Under the pieces are notes generated by a model. The model searched no databases. It worked only from the letters and a program-made list of their open reading frames with translations, and was not told where the DNA came from. A stretch of 33,453 bases of DNA from the NCBI GenBank assembly GCA_900551075.1, contig URVB01000042.1:1-33453 (forward strand), in the 5' to 3' direction. The DNA comes from an uncultured Blautia sp. (GTDB lineage: Bacteria > Bacillota > Clostridia > Lachnospirales > Lachnospiraceae). Positions 1 through 8,124 of the stretch are shown here, piece by piece (position 1 is the stretch's first letter; every line of letters starts with the position of its first letter). The position numbers and the translations under genes were made by a program.

Positions 1-54
1 GATTGGCAGCATTTCGCACTCCTGTGCAATTTCGATGTCACTTTTGAATCCCAT
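1..54 (-). CDS. fhs: Formate-tetrahydrofolate ligase, N-terminal fragment
   Basis: Only the first 18 codons are in the window, read on the minus strand from the ATG at 54-52. The peptide MGFKSDIEIAQECEMLPI has the typical N-terminus of clostridial 10-formyl-THF synthetase (SDIEIAQ followed by a short linker and P-I). The enzyme ligates formate to tetrahydrofolate using ATP, in the cytoplasm, for purine synthesis and one-carbon metabolism. A clear ribosome site (AGGAG, + strand 61-70 reversed) precedes the ATG. The ZTP riboswitch upstream independently supports the identity, since fhs is a classic member of that regulon. The fragment is too short to check catalytic motifs. Confidence 0.8.
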   Translation of the reverse strand, partial: MGFKSDIEIAQECEMLPI

Positions 55-71
55 AATTCTTCTCCTTTCGT

Positions 72-121
72 GCACCGGATTTACCATCCCGGCGCTGTTT
101 GGAACATTTTTAAAGATGTTC
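72..121 (-). other. Two small hairpins in the fhs leader
   Basis: Between the riboswitch terminator and the fhs start, the leader can form two stem-loops: GAACAT/ATGTTC (102-121) and GCGCCGG/CCGGTGC with one G-U pair (72-95). The second ends just before the ribosome site. Neither matches a riboswitch I recognise. They may affect mRNA stability or translation. Confidence 0.35.
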
Positions 122-167
122 TAAGGTGGTTTGATGTTTCACAGCCGTTAACCCTGAAAAAGGGTAC

Positions 168-205
168 AAAAAAGGACAGTACCTGAATGTATTCAAATAC
201 TGCCC
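168..205 (-). terminator. Riboswitch-controlled intrinsic terminator before fhs
   Basis: On the minus strand GGGCAGTA (205-198) pairs with TACTGTCC (181-174, one G-U pair) and is followed by six T residues (173-168). The 5' arm is the conserved GGGCA of the ZTP aptamer, so ligand-bound aptamer and terminator are mutually exclusive. This is the usual ON-switch layout: ligand permits read-through into fhs. Confidence 0.8.
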
Positions 206-276
206 AGACGGTCGGCTGCAGCAAATCTTTGATTCCCATGTGGTAATCTCCACTATTCCGTCAGTCATCAAAGATT
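198..276 (-). promoter_or_regulatory. ZTP (pfl-motif) riboswitch aptamer
   Basis: The minus-strand RNA contains the hallmarks of the ZTP/ZMP-sensing pfl RNA in order: GACUGACGGAA; a GUGG/CCAC hairpin followed by GGGAA; then GCCGACCGUCUGGGCA. A long helix, AAATCTTTGAT (275-265) with ATCAAAGATTT (232-222), closes the first domain. It lies between a consensus promoter and fhs, the expected target: ZTP accumulates when 10-formyl-THF is scarce, and fhs makes 10-formyl-THF. The call rests on motif recall and the terminator overlap; a covariance search (Rfam pfl model) was not run. Confidence 0.85.
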
Positions 277-293
277 TCTTAATTGATGTTAAG

Positions 294-322
294 ATTTTAT
301 CATTTTCTGAGCAGAATGTCAA
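294..322 (-). promoter_or_regulatory. Sigma-A promoter for fhs
   Basis: On the minus strand a perfect -35 TTGACA (322-317) is separated by 17 bp from the -10 TAAAAT (299-294). Transcription would begin near 287, just upstream of the riboswitch aptamer. Confidence 0.8.
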
Positions 323-368
323 TTATTTTTATGGCCGCGTGTTGCGTTTTATAAAAATTTTATGATTT

Positions 369-397
369 GGGACATTGCTATATTTGACAGGTATGAT
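369..397 (+). promoter_or_regulatory. Possible promoter for the DUF1700 gene
   Basis: GGGACA (369-374) and TATGAT (392-397) are 17 bp apart, about 85 bp upstream of the start codon. The -35 is imperfect. A better TTGACA at 384-389 sits only 7 bp from a TACAAT and cannot pair with it. Confidence 0.4.
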
Positions 398-482
398 ACA
401 ATGAGCGCATAAGCAGAAGATACGGCGGCAGGGCTGGAAATGTGGTGTGCCGAAAGGCACCTGTAATAAGAAAGGAACGACA

Positions 483-932
483 ATGGACAAATCCGAATTT
501 CTTGAAATATTGAGAGAACAGCTATCCGGACAGATGCAGGAAGGAAAATTGGCCGCACATGTCCGGTATTATCAGGATTATATAGAAGAACAGGTGAGGA
601 ACGGACGGGGCGAAGCTGATGTACTTGCAGAATTGGGGGACCCGAGGCTGATTGCAAAGACACTTATGGATACGAATGCGGATGCAGGGCAGGAGATACA
701 GGGGGACAGGCAGAACTATCAGGGCTATTCGGACAGCGGGAGCTATCAGAGCGGATATGTAAAAAAGCGCAGCTATAAGCTGGACCTGTCCACATGGTAC
801 GGAAGGCTGATCGTAATTATGGCAGCAGCTCTTGTGATTATCGGATTGGTGATCGTGATTGGTACGATTTTGCCGATCATGATCGTTGTTGGTGCGTTGA
901 TCTTTATCATTTCGCGTTTCTGGAAATCATAG
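483..932 (+). CDS. DUF1700 (HAAS) family small membrane protein
   Basis: This 149-residue protein has a helical N-terminal domain of about 65 residues (KSEFLEILREQL, then YYQDYIEEQ and LGDPRLIAKTL) typical of the DUF1700/HAAS family. A polar Gln/Ser/Tyr-rich linker follows, then one long hydrophobic stretch (about residues 108-145) that probably spans the membrane once or twice. The start at 483 is chosen because AAAGGAA lies just upstream; an upstream extension to 447 has no ribosome site. Such proteins usually sit beside a PadR-type repressor gene, and none is present here. Molecular function is unknown. Confidence 0.75.
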   Translation: MDKSEFLEILREQLSGQMQEGKLAAHVRYYQDYIEEQVRNGRGEADVLAELGDPRLIAKTLMDTNADAGQEIQGDRQNYQGYSDSGSYQSGYVKKRSYKLDLSTWYGRLIVIMAAALVIIGLVIVIGTILPIMIVVGALIFIISRFWKS

Positions 933-940
933 CAGAACGG

Positions 941-977
941 ACGGCAGAGAGAAATCCCTGCCGTTATTTTTGTTTTG
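941..977 (+). terminator. Intrinsic terminator after the DUF1700 gene
   Basis: ACGGCAG (941-947) pairs with CTGCCGT (958-964), followed by a T-rich run (ATTTTTGTTTT). Confidence 0.8.
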
Positions 978-1048
978 CGGGGAAATGTGCCGGAAAGAGA
1001 CGAAAGAGGTGGATGGATTTTCGAGGATACATTTATTAGAAAAACATC

Positions 1049-1077
1049 TTGTTTATAATTCTGACAAGTATTACAGT
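1049..1077 (+). promoter_or_regulatory. Possible promoter for the two-component operon
   Basis: TTGTTT (1049-1054) and TACAGT (1072-1077) have 17-bp spacing about 70 bp before the response-regulator start. Both hexamers deviate from consensus. Confidence 0.4.
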
Positions 1078-1146
1078 AATAGCAGGAAAGTGCGCAGAAA
1101 ACAGTGAGACTTCGTAAATGGTGCTGAGATGAGGGAGGGGAAAGCC

Positions 1147-2787
1147 ATGATAAAAGTCTTTTTGGTGGAAGATGAGGCAATCATAAGAAGAGGAATTAAG
1201 AATAAGATTCCCTGGGAAACGGAAGGATTTGAGTTTGTTGGGGAAGCTTCTGATGGAGAATTGGCTTATCCGATGATCAAGAAGACAAAACCGGATATTG
1301 TGATTACGGACATTAAAATGCCTTTTATGGATGGCCTTGAATTGGCAGCTATTATAAAAAAAGAGATGCCGGACACAAAGATTATTATTTTGAGCGGGTA
1401 CAACGAATTTGAATATGCAAAAACGGCGATTTCCATTGGAGTGACAGATTATGAACTGAAACCGATCAGTTCGGAAAGGCTTTTGGAAACGATTAAACGA
1501 GTGGCCGATATCATACGGGAGGAGCGGGCGCAGAAGGCGCTTTTGGAGGAATACGAGCGGGATAATAAAGAGAGCCTGGAGCTGGATAAGGCGAAGCTTT
1601 TTTATGCACTGGCAGATAATGCCATGTCTCCGGCTGAAATTCTGGAATGGGGCAGACAACTGGGATTAGATCTGACTGCTTCCTGTTATACGGTGATTCT
1701 TTTGAAAATCATTTCTTCTGTGGAAGAGAACAGCTACCATGAGCAACTGGTGGAAGCAGAAAGAAAAATGGAAGAGTTTTTGGGGACACAGGAGTGTATT
1801 TATTATTTTAAACGCTGGGGAGAGGGCTGGTTTCTGCTTGTACGCAGTGAGGATGAAGAGGTGTTCGGTGATTTGCTGCATGGCCTTAAGAACTATCTTT
1901 CGGAGCTGATACCGGATGGGAAGTCCGGCAGCCTTCACTATTTTGGCGGAATTGGCAGTACGGTACAGAGACTGGGGGATGTGCGGCAGTCTTTTCTGTC
2001 TGCGAATCGTGCCTTTGCAGCACGGTTTTTTGCGAATTTGAATCAGATTCTTACAGAGGACGAATTGAAGCACAGTGAATCGGAGCAGCGGGAAACAGAT
2101 GATCTGAAGGATATTAATATATCCAATATTGACAGGCGTATGCTGGAGGATTTTCTGAAAGTAGGCAATATCGAAGAGGCACCTATCTTTTTGGATGCCT
2201 ATTTTGACAAGATTGGTGTCGGCAGCTATACCTCCCTGATGTTCCGGCAGTATCTGATGGTAGATATGTATATCAGCGTTTCAAAGTTCCTGGAGGATCT
2301 GGGCGGCAGATCCCAGGCGCTTATGGACAAGTTCGGAGATGTAGAAGAAATCAAGATGCGCATTCATTCTACGGACCGGGTACGTGAATACATGAAGGAA
2401 GTGTTTACGGAAGCCCTGAAAATGCGGGATAGTCTGTCGCGGGATAAATACAGCCGCCTGTTAAAGGAGGCGCAGCACTATGTGGAGAAGCATTATTCCA
2501 ACAATGAGATATCCCTGAATATGGTAGCATCCCACGTCGGTATCAGTCCCAGCTATTTCAGTACGATTTTCCGTCAGGAGACGGGCAGCACTTTTGTGGA
2601 ATATCTGACCGGGCTCCGCATGGAAAAGGCAAAGGAGCTTCTCCGCTGTACCAATAAGAAAACAGCGGAGATTGCGTATGAGGTGGGATATAAGGATTCC
2701 CATTATTTCAGCTACATATTTAAGAAAACCCAGGGCCTGACTCCAAAGGATTACCGGGGAGAACGGAAAGAGGGGGCCGGACAGTGA
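1147..2787 (+). CDS. YesN-type response regulator (REC plus AraC-type DNA-binding domain)
   Basis: This 546-residue cytoplasmic regulator starts with a receiver domain (about residues 1-120): acidic pocket near E9-D10, phosphoacceptor D55 in ITDIKMP, and K105 in ELKPIS. A long middle region of unknown fold follows. Two helix-turn-helix motifs of an AraC-type domain end the protein (about 440-540), with ISLNMVASHVGISPSYFS and TAEIAYEVGYKDSHYFS as the HTH cores. The start at 1147 is preferred over an in-frame ATG at 1129 because GAGGGAGGGG directly precedes it. It overlaps the next gene, the cognate sensor kinase. Regulators of this type usually activate neighbouring sugar-importer genes, here probably the operon from 4428. 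Confidence 0.92.
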   Translation: MIKVFLVEDEAIIRRGIKNKIPWETEGFEFVGEASDGELAYPMIKKTKPDIVITDIKMPFMDGLELAAIIKKEMPDTKIIILSGYNEFEYAKTAISIGVTDYELKPISSERLLETIKRVADIIREERAQKALLEEYERDNKESLELDKAKLFYALADNAMSPAEILEWGRQLGLDLTASCYTVILLKIISSVEENSYHEQLVEAERKMEEFLGTQECIYYFKRWGEGWFLLVRSEDEEVFGDLLHGLKNYLSELIPDGKSGSLHYFGGIGSTVQRLGDVRQSFLSANRAFAARFFANLNQILTEDELKHSESEQRETDDLKDINISNIDRRMLEDFLKVGNIEEAPIFLDAYFDKIGVGSYTSLMFRQYLMVDMYISVSKFLEDLGGRSQALMDKFGDVEEIKMRIHSTDRVREYMKEVFTEALKMRDSLSRDKYSRLLKEAQHYVEKHYSNNEISLNMVASHVGISPSYFSTIFRQETGSTFVEYLTGLRMEKAKELLRCTNKKTAEIAYEVGYKDSHYFSYIFKKTQGLTPKDYRGERKEGAGQ

Positions 2788-4316
2788 AAGTAAAAAGGAG
2801 TGTTTCCCTGAAAAAGCGGCTTGCCATGCTGTCAGCGGTGATCATCATTCCCCTTTTGATCATGGTTATCAGTGTGCTGGTGCTGCTTCGGAATTTTACG
2901 GATTCTTACAGGCAGATCGTGACCAACATTACAGATGCGAATGAGTATAATATTAATTTTGAAAAGGAAGTAAACTACAGTGTATACCGTATTGTGATCG
3001 GTTCTATTTCTATGGATGACCTCAAGGACGGGGACATTATGGAAGGAAAGGATGCCAGATATGCGACGATTGTCAGGAATCCCTATAATCTGATTCATTC
3101 TGCCAGAGAGGATTTTCAGGATATGAGGAGAAATGTCACTGCAGATGACAGTACCTTTCAGATCAAGGGAATTCTTTCCTGTCTGGATACGCTGGAAAAT
3201 GTTCTGGAAAAGATTGAGGAAAATCTGGACAAGCCCTCCAATTATTCCAATAACATGCCCATGTGGGAAAACGATGTGCATGGGGTAACATCCCTGATTC
3301 AGAATTACATACAGAAATATATCTATTATGAAACGCTCAGTCTGGAGAGCCTGAAAAATACGATTGAACGGCGGACCGCCAGTGCTATTACAGGAAGCGT
3401 GGTGCTGCTGGGAGTCATTCTCGGATTGGTTATGTTTTTTTCGGGAAGGATCACAAGGAGCGTTACGGTTCCGATTAACGCACTCTGTGATGCTGCAAGG
3501 CAGATGGAGAAAGGCGATTTTTCTGCGGAACAGCCCATTCCCTCTGATGATGAAATTCAGATACTGGTACATCGCTTTGACAGGATGAGGGATAAAATTG
3601 CAGCTCTTGTGGAGGACATCAAGATTGAGCAGATGAAGCTGAAGGATACAGAACTGAAGCTTCTTCAGGAGCAGATTAATCCGCATTTTCTCTATAATAC
3701 ACTGGATACGATTGTCTGGCTGGCAGAAGACGGGCAGGACAAGGAGGTTATTGCGGTCACGACCTCTCTGTCAGAATTTTTCCGTACAGTATTAAGCGGG
3801 GGAAGGGATTATATCACCATTCGGGAGGAAGAGGCCCATATCCATAGCTATTTAAGCATTCAGCAGTTCCGTTACCAGGACATTTTGGAATATGAAATAT
3901 CGATGGAACCGGAGCTGTATGAATACAGCATTCTGAAGCTGACGCTGCAGCCGCTGGTGGAAAACGCTCTGTATCATGGGATTAAGAATAAGCGCGGAAT
4001 GGGGAAAATCTGTATTTATGGCTATGTAGACGGTGCCGATATAGTTTTTGAGGTGTGCGATAACGGTATCGGCATGACACTGGAGGAGCTTGCGGCCCTG
4101 AAACGCAAGGTAAAAGAAAAGTCCAGCTATGGAAGACAGGGCTTCGGCCTGATCAATGTGGAGGAACGTATCCGCATGAATTACGGATACAGGTATGGAT
4201 TGGAATTTGAAAGTGAGAAGGGTATGGGGACCAAGGTTACGGTCCGCATACCGAAAAAAATCCATCCTTTATCTAAAGAAAACGCACAAAAATCACAGAC
4301 AGACGAAAAATCCTAA
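2784..4316 (+). CDS. YesM-type sensor histidine kinase
   Basis: This 510-residue membrane kinase starts with GTG inside the stop of the preceding gene (GTGA overlap), implying translational coupling; AGAGGGGG lies upstream. A membrane helix at about residues 14-36 and a second at about 200-220 bracket an extracytoplasmic sensor region. A HAMP linker (about 220-275) precedes a His_kinase domain with the phospho-accepting H301 in EQINPHFLYNTLD. The ATP-binding domain shows the N box (PLVENALYHGIKN) and glycine motifs DNGIGM and GFGLINVEERI. It should phosphorylate the YesN-type partner. The ligand is unknown; the location suggests an arabinose-containing sugar or its importer. Confidence 0.92.
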   Translation: MKVKRSVSLKKRLAMLSAVIIIPLLIMVISVLVLLRNFTDSYRQIVTNITDANEYNINFEKEVNYSVYRIVIGSISMDDLKDGDIMEGKDARYATIVRNPYNLIHSAREDFQDMRRNVTADDSTFQIKGILSCLDTLENVLEKIEENLDKPSNYSNNMPMWENDVHGVTSLIQNYIQKYIYYETLSLESLKNTIERRTASAITGSVVLLGVILGLVMFFSGRITRSVTVPINALCDAARQMEKGDFSAEQPIPSDDEIQILVHRFDRMRDKIAALVEDIKIEQMKLKDTELKLLQEQINPHFLYNTLDTIVWLAEDGQDKEVIAVTTSLSEFFRTVLSGGRDYITIREEEAHIHSYLSIQQFRYQDILEYEISMEPELYEYSILKLTLQPLVENALYHGIKNKRGMGKICIYGYVDGADIVFEVCDNGIGMTLEELAALKRKVKEKSSYGRQGFGLINVEERIRMNYGYRYGLEFESEKGMGTKVTVRIPKKIHPLSKENAQKSQTDEKS

Positions 4317-4344
4317 AAATAATTAACCATCTTTTCGGATTATT

Positions 4345-4392
4345 CCGTAGCTTCTGTTGGAGATTTTGCTAGAATATAGGTATCAGCTACGG
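4345..4392. repeat. Inverted repeat CCGTAGC/GCTACGG upstream of the importer
   Basis: CCGTAGC (4345-4351) and GCTACGG (4386-4392) are perfect inverted copies 34 bp apart, in the 111-bp gap before the binding-protein gene. They could be a regulator site or base of a leader stem. No convincing -35/-10 pair was found in the gap, which fits activator-dependent transcription. Confidence 0.35.
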
Positions 4393-4427
4393 GAGAGCAC
4401 CCGGGCAAAGAAAAGGAGGATTTTTTA

Positions 4428-5414
4428 ATGAAGAAGAGAGTTTTATCAGTAGCATTATCCGCAGCTATGGTTGCATCCATGGCATCTGCAATGAGTGTTC
4501 AGGCAGCAGATGATGATCTCATCGTTGTTGGTTATGCACAGGTTGGTGCAGAGTCCGACTGGAGAACCGCAAACACAGAATCCTTTAAATCCACCTTCAC
4601 TGAAGAGAACGGCTACAAGCTGATCTTCGATGATGCACAGCAGAAGCAGGAAAACCAGATCAAAGCAATCCGTTCCTTTATTCAGCAGGATGTTGATTAT
4701 ATCGTAGTTGCTCCTGTAGTAGAGACTGGCTGGGAAACTGTTCTGGAAGAAGCCAAAGAAGCCGGAATCCCGGTTATCCTCTCTGACAGACAGATGCAGG
4801 TATCTGACGATTCTCTGTATGAGTGCTGGGTAGGAGGAAACTTCGTTAAAGAAGGTGAAGATGCAGGTAAATGGCTGGCTGACTACCTGGAAGCACAGGG
4901 ACGCGGCGACGAAGACATCAATCTTGTTACCATTCAGGGAACCATTGGTGCATCCGCTCAGGTTGGACGTACAGAGGGCTTTGGAAATATTTTGGCAGAG
5001 CACGAAAACTGGAATATGCTGGATATGCAGTCCGGTGAATTTACACAGGCAAAGGGCCAGGAAGTTATGGAATCCTTCCTGAAATCCTATGATGATATTG
5101 ATGTAGTTGTTTGTGAGAATGACAACGAAGCATTTGGTGCGATCGACGCGATCAAGGCTGCCGGAAAGACCTGCGGACCGGAAGGCGACATCATTGTTAT
5201 TTCCTTTGACGCTGTGAAAGCTGCTTTTGAAGCTATGATCGCAGGTGACTTAAACGCGGCATTTGAGTGCAACCCGCTTCATGGACCACGTGTAGACGAA
5301 ATCATCCGGAAACTGGAAGCTGGCGAAGAGGTTGATAAGATTCAGTATGTTGATGAAGCATATTTTGATACTTCTATGGATCTTGAAAGCATTATGGCAG
5401 AACGTGCATATTAA
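4428..5414 (+). CDS. ytfQ: YtfQ-like sugar-binding protein of an ABC importer
   Basis: This 328-residue exported protein captures sugar for the importer encoded just downstream. A signal peptide (about residues 1-26, ending SVQA) precedes a periplasmic-binding-protein type 1 fold. Blocks such as VAPVVETGWE, QGTIGASAQVGR, GEFTQAKGQEVMESF and HGPRVDEI closely resemble the E. coli galactofuranose/arabinose-type binder YtfQ. The context (AraR, araA, ribulokinase) favours L-arabinose, probably the furanose or a short arabinoside. There is no lipobox cysteine after the signal peptide, unusual for a Gram-positive binding protein. AAAGGAGG precedes the ATG. A terminator follows, so it should be made in excess over the importer. 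Confidence 0.9.
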   Translation: MKKRVLSVALSAAMVASMASAMSVQAADDDLIVVGYAQVGAESDWRTANTESFKSTFTEENGYKLIFDDAQQKQENQIKAIRSFIQQDVDYIVVAPVVETGWETVLEEAKEAGIPVILSDRQMQVSDDSLYECWVGGNFVKEGEDAGKWLADYLEAQGRGDEDINLVTIQGTIGASAQVGRTEGFGNILAEHENWNMLDMQSGEFTQAKGQEVMESFLKSYDDIDVVVCENDNEAFGAIDAIKAAGKTCGPEGDIIVISFDAVKAAFEAMIAGDLNAAFECNPLHGPRVDEIIRKLEAGEEVDKIQYVDEAYFDTSMDLESIMAERAY

Positions 5415-5460
5415 TCAGCTTCATAACCAGAAACGAATAACAGCGTGAAGAAAAAAAGAC

Positions 5461-5507
5461 AGGGAGGGCAGAGGCGGCAAAGACCTCTGTCCTCCCTCTT
5501 TTTATTT
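5461..5507 (+). terminator. Strong intrinsic terminator between binding protein and ATPase
   Basis: AGGGAGGGCAGAGG (5461-5474) pairs with CCTCTGTCCTCCCT (5484-5497, one G-U pair), followed by CTTTTTATTT. Partial read-through would give high binding-protein and lower ATPase/permease expression. Confidence 0.85.
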
Positions 5508-5559
5508 AAGCCGGGCAGAATCGCGCCTGGCGGGAAATCAGAAAGAGAGGCGGGAGCAT

Positions 5560-7074
5560 ATGGAATCAGGCGTAGTTCTTACCATGAGGAATATCTGTAA
5601 GACGTTCCCGGGCGTAAAAGCTCTGCAGAATGTGGATTTTACTCTTCGGAAGGGAGAAATTCACGCTCTGATGGGAGAAAACGGAGCCGGCAAATCTACA
5701 TTGATCAAGGTTTTGACGGGTGTGGAGGAATTTGAAACAGGCGAAATTAAAATTGAGGGAAAAGACGGAGTGATTGTGAACAGATCTCCGCAGGAAGCCC
5801 AGATCAACGGAATCAGCACAGTTTACCAGGAGGTAAACCTGTGTCCGAATCTGTCTGTGGCAGAAAATCTTTTTATTGGACGCGAGCCGAGGAAGGGCGG
5901 TTTGATTGACTGGACAGCAATGAAAAGGCAGGCCTCCGAGCTGCTGGAAGGCCTGGATATTCATGTAGATGTATCTTCGGCAGTTGAAAATTATTCAATT
6001 GCTGTCCAGCAGATGCTTGCCATTGCCCGTGCAATGGATATGTCTGCAAAGGTTCTCATCCTGGATGAGCCGACTTCTTCACTGGATGATGATGAAGTGG
6101 AAAAATTGTTTGTATTGATGAGACGTCTGAAAGAGCAGGGCGTGGGCATCATTTTTGTGACACATTTCCTGGAGCAGGTATATGCAGTCTGCGACAGGAT
6201 TACGGTCCTCAGAAACGGTACGCTGGTGGGTGAGTATAGAGTAGAGGAGCTTCCTCGTGTACAACTGGTTGCGAAGATGATGGGGAAGGATTTTGATGAT
6301 CTGGCATCCCTGAAAAAAGAAGGCGAAGCGACGAGGGTCAGCGAAGAGGTGGTTATTGAGGCGAAAAAGCTGGGCCATAAGGGTACGATTCGTCCGTTTG
6401 ACCTTACGGTTCATAAAGGGGAGGTGATCGGTCTTACCGGTCTTCTCGGCTCCGGGCGTTCTGAACTGGTTCGTGCTGTCTACGGTGCGGATAAGCCGGA
6501 TGAGGGCGAGTTATTTGTAAAAGGAAAGAAGCTTCAGGTAAATGCGCCTATCGAGGCGATGATGAGCGGCATGGCTTACCTTCCGGAAAACCGAAAGGAA
6601 GAAGGAATCATTGCAGACTTGTCCGTGCGTGAGAATATCATTATTGCCTTGCAGGCAAAACGCGGTATGTTCAGGCTTCTGAGCAGGAAGGAACAGGAAG
6701 AATTCACAGATAATTACATCAAGGTTCTGCAGATAAAGACAGCAGATCGTGGAACGCCGGTCAAACAGCTTTCCGGCGGTAATCAGCAGAAGGTAATTCT
6801 GGGAAGATGGCTTCTGACAAATCCGGATTTCCTGATTCTGGATGAGCCTACCCGCGGGATTGATATCGGTACAAAGACAGAGATTCAGAAGCTGGTTCTG
6901 GAGCTGGCGGAAAAAGGAATGAGCGTGGTATTTATTTCCTCGGAGGTAGAGGAAATGATACGTACCTGCAGCCGTATGGCAGTTCTCAGGGACGGAAGCA
7001 AGGTTGGCGAGCTTGAAGAATCTGAGCTGAACCAGTCCTCGATTATGAAGGCAATTGCGGGAGGTGTAGAATAA
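5560..7074 (+). CDS. ytfR: Sugar ABC importer ATPase (two nucleotide-binding domains)
   Basis: This 504-residue ATPase of the RbsA/MglA/YtfR class has two fused ABC domains. The first has Walker A GENGAGKST (about 39-47) and Walker B LILDEPTSSLD, with a weak signature motif. The second has a degenerate Walker A (GLLGSGRSE), an intact LSGGNQQK signature and LILDEPTRGID. This asymmetry is normal for the class. It energises import by the two permeases that follow; its stop overlaps the first permease start by one base (TAATG). The start at 5560 follows AGAGAGGCGGGAG. Confidence 0.93.
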   Translation: MESGVVLTMRNICKTFPGVKALQNVDFTLRKGEIHALMGENGAGKSTLIKVLTGVEEFETGEIKIEGKDGVIVNRSPQEAQINGISTVYQEVNLCPNLSVAENLFIGREPRKGGLIDWTAMKRQASELLEGLDIHVDVSSAVENYSIAVQQMLAIARAMDMSAKVLILDEPTSSLDDDEVEKLFVLMRRLKEQGVGIIFVTHFLEQVYAVCDRITVLRNGTLVGEYRVEELPRVQLVAKMMGKDFDDLASLKKEGEATRVSEEVVIEAKKLGHKGTIRPFDLTVHKGEVIGLTGLLGSGRSELVRAVYGADKPDEGELFVKGKKLQVNAPIEAMMSGMAYLPENRKEEGIIADLSVRENIIIALQAKRGMFRLLSRKEQEEFTDNYIKVLQIKTADRGTPVKQLSGGNQQKVILGRWLLTNPDFLILDEPTRGIDIGTKTEIQKLVLELAEKGMSVVFISSEVEEMIRTCSRMAVLRDGSKVGELEESELNQSSIMKAIAGGVE

Positions 7075-8123
7075 TGAATAAGCTGAAAAAAATCACACAG
7101 TTCCGTCTGTTCCTGCCGCTGCTGTGTCTGGTGCTGGTGCTTTTGGTCAATCTGGTTACAACACCTGACTTTTTTGCAATCAGTGTACGTGACGGAATGC
7201 TTTACGGATACATTATTGACGTTATCAACCGTGCCAGCGAGCTGGTAATTCTGGCAGTCGGCATGACACTTATGGTTGCGGCTTCCGGCGGTACCGATAT
7301 TTCCGTAGGCGCGGTTATGGCAGTGGCAGCAGCGATTGTCTGCAATGTACTTTCCGGCGGACAGCAGTCTGTAACAGAGTACAGCAATCCCTATATTCTT
7401 GGTGTTCTTGCCGGAATCGCGGTAGCGGCAGTCTGCGGGTGCTTTAACGGATTTCTGGTTGCCAGGCTGAAGATACAGCCGATGATCGCAACCCTGATAC
7501 TGTTTACGGCAGGCAGAGGTATTGCACAGTTAATTACAAACGGCCAGATTACGTATGTGCGTGTGGACCATTATAAGGTGCTGGGCTCCAGTATTCAGGG
7601 ACTGCCTCTTCCGGTGCCGTTTTTTGTGGCTTTGATCGTAGTGGTACTGACTATGGTAATTTTGAAACGTACGGCTCTTGGAATGTATATTGAGGCAGTT
7701 GGAATTAACTCCAGGGCTTCCCGTCTGGTAGGCCTGAAATCATCCAAGATTATTTTCCTGACCTATCTGTTCGGCGGAATTATGGCCGGCATTGCAGGGC
7801 TGGTAGCCAGCTCCCGTATTTACTCGGCAGATGCCAATAACATTGGTTTGAACATGGAGCTGGATGCGATTCTTGCAGTTGCTCTGGGCGGCAACTCCCT
7901 GGGCGGCGGGAAATTTTCTCTTATGGGCTCTGTAATCGGCGCTTATACGATTCAGGCTTTGACAACGACTCTGTATGCAATGCATGTATCCTCAGACCAG
8001 GTGCCTGTTTATAAAGCGATCGTAGTTGTTATCATTGTGTCCTTACAGTCTCCTCAACTGAAGAAATGGATCAGTAAAAGGAAGCTGGGCAAAAAAGCAG
8101 TAAGCGGAAATGGGGTGGCATAA
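7074..8123 (+). CDS. ytfT: Sugar ABC importer permease (YtfT-like)
   Basis: This 349-residue integral membrane protein of the BPD_transp_2/RbsC class has about 8-10 hydrophobic segments. Family-typical blocks are MTLMVAASGGTDISVGAV, IQPMIATLILFTAGRGIA and DAILAVALGGNSLGGG. It begins inside the stop codon of the ATPase gene and overlaps the next permease region, so the importer genes are translationally coupled. Two different permeases after one ATPase is the E. coli ytfQRT-yjfF arrangement, supporting a heterodimeric channel. Confidence 0.92.
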   Translation: MNKLKKITQFRLFLPLLCLVLVLLVNLVTTPDFFAISVRDGMLYGYIIDVINRASELVILAVGMTLMVAASGGTDISVGAVMAVAAAIVCNVLSGGQQSVTEYSNPYILGVLAGIAVAAVCGCFNGFLVARLKIQPMIATLILFTAGRGIAQLITNGQITYVRVDHYKVLGSSIQGLPLPVPFFVALIVVVLTMVILKRTALGMYIEAVGINSRASRLVGLKSSKIIFLTYLFGGIMAGIAGLVASSRIYSADANNIGLNMELDAILAVALGGNSLGGGKFSLMGSVIGAYTIQALTTTLYAMHVSSDQVPVYKAIVVVIIVSLQSPQLKKWISKRKLGKKAVSGNGVA

Positions 8124-8124
8124 G

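Noticed and set aside
60..300. Tetrahydrofolate (folT) riboswitch upstream of fhs
   Set aside because: The recognisable motifs are those of the ZTP/pfl class (ACUGACGGAA, CCAC-GGGAA, CCGUCUGGGCA); the conserved sequence of the THF aptamer is absent.
384..402. TTGACA plus TACAAT promoter before the DUF1700 gene
   Set aside because: The hexamers are only 7 bp apart, too close for sigma-A polymerase.
1036..4265. Long minus-strand reading frames opposite the two-component genes
   Set aside because: They are antisense shadows of strongly conserved coding sequence, with no ribosome sites or family resemblance.
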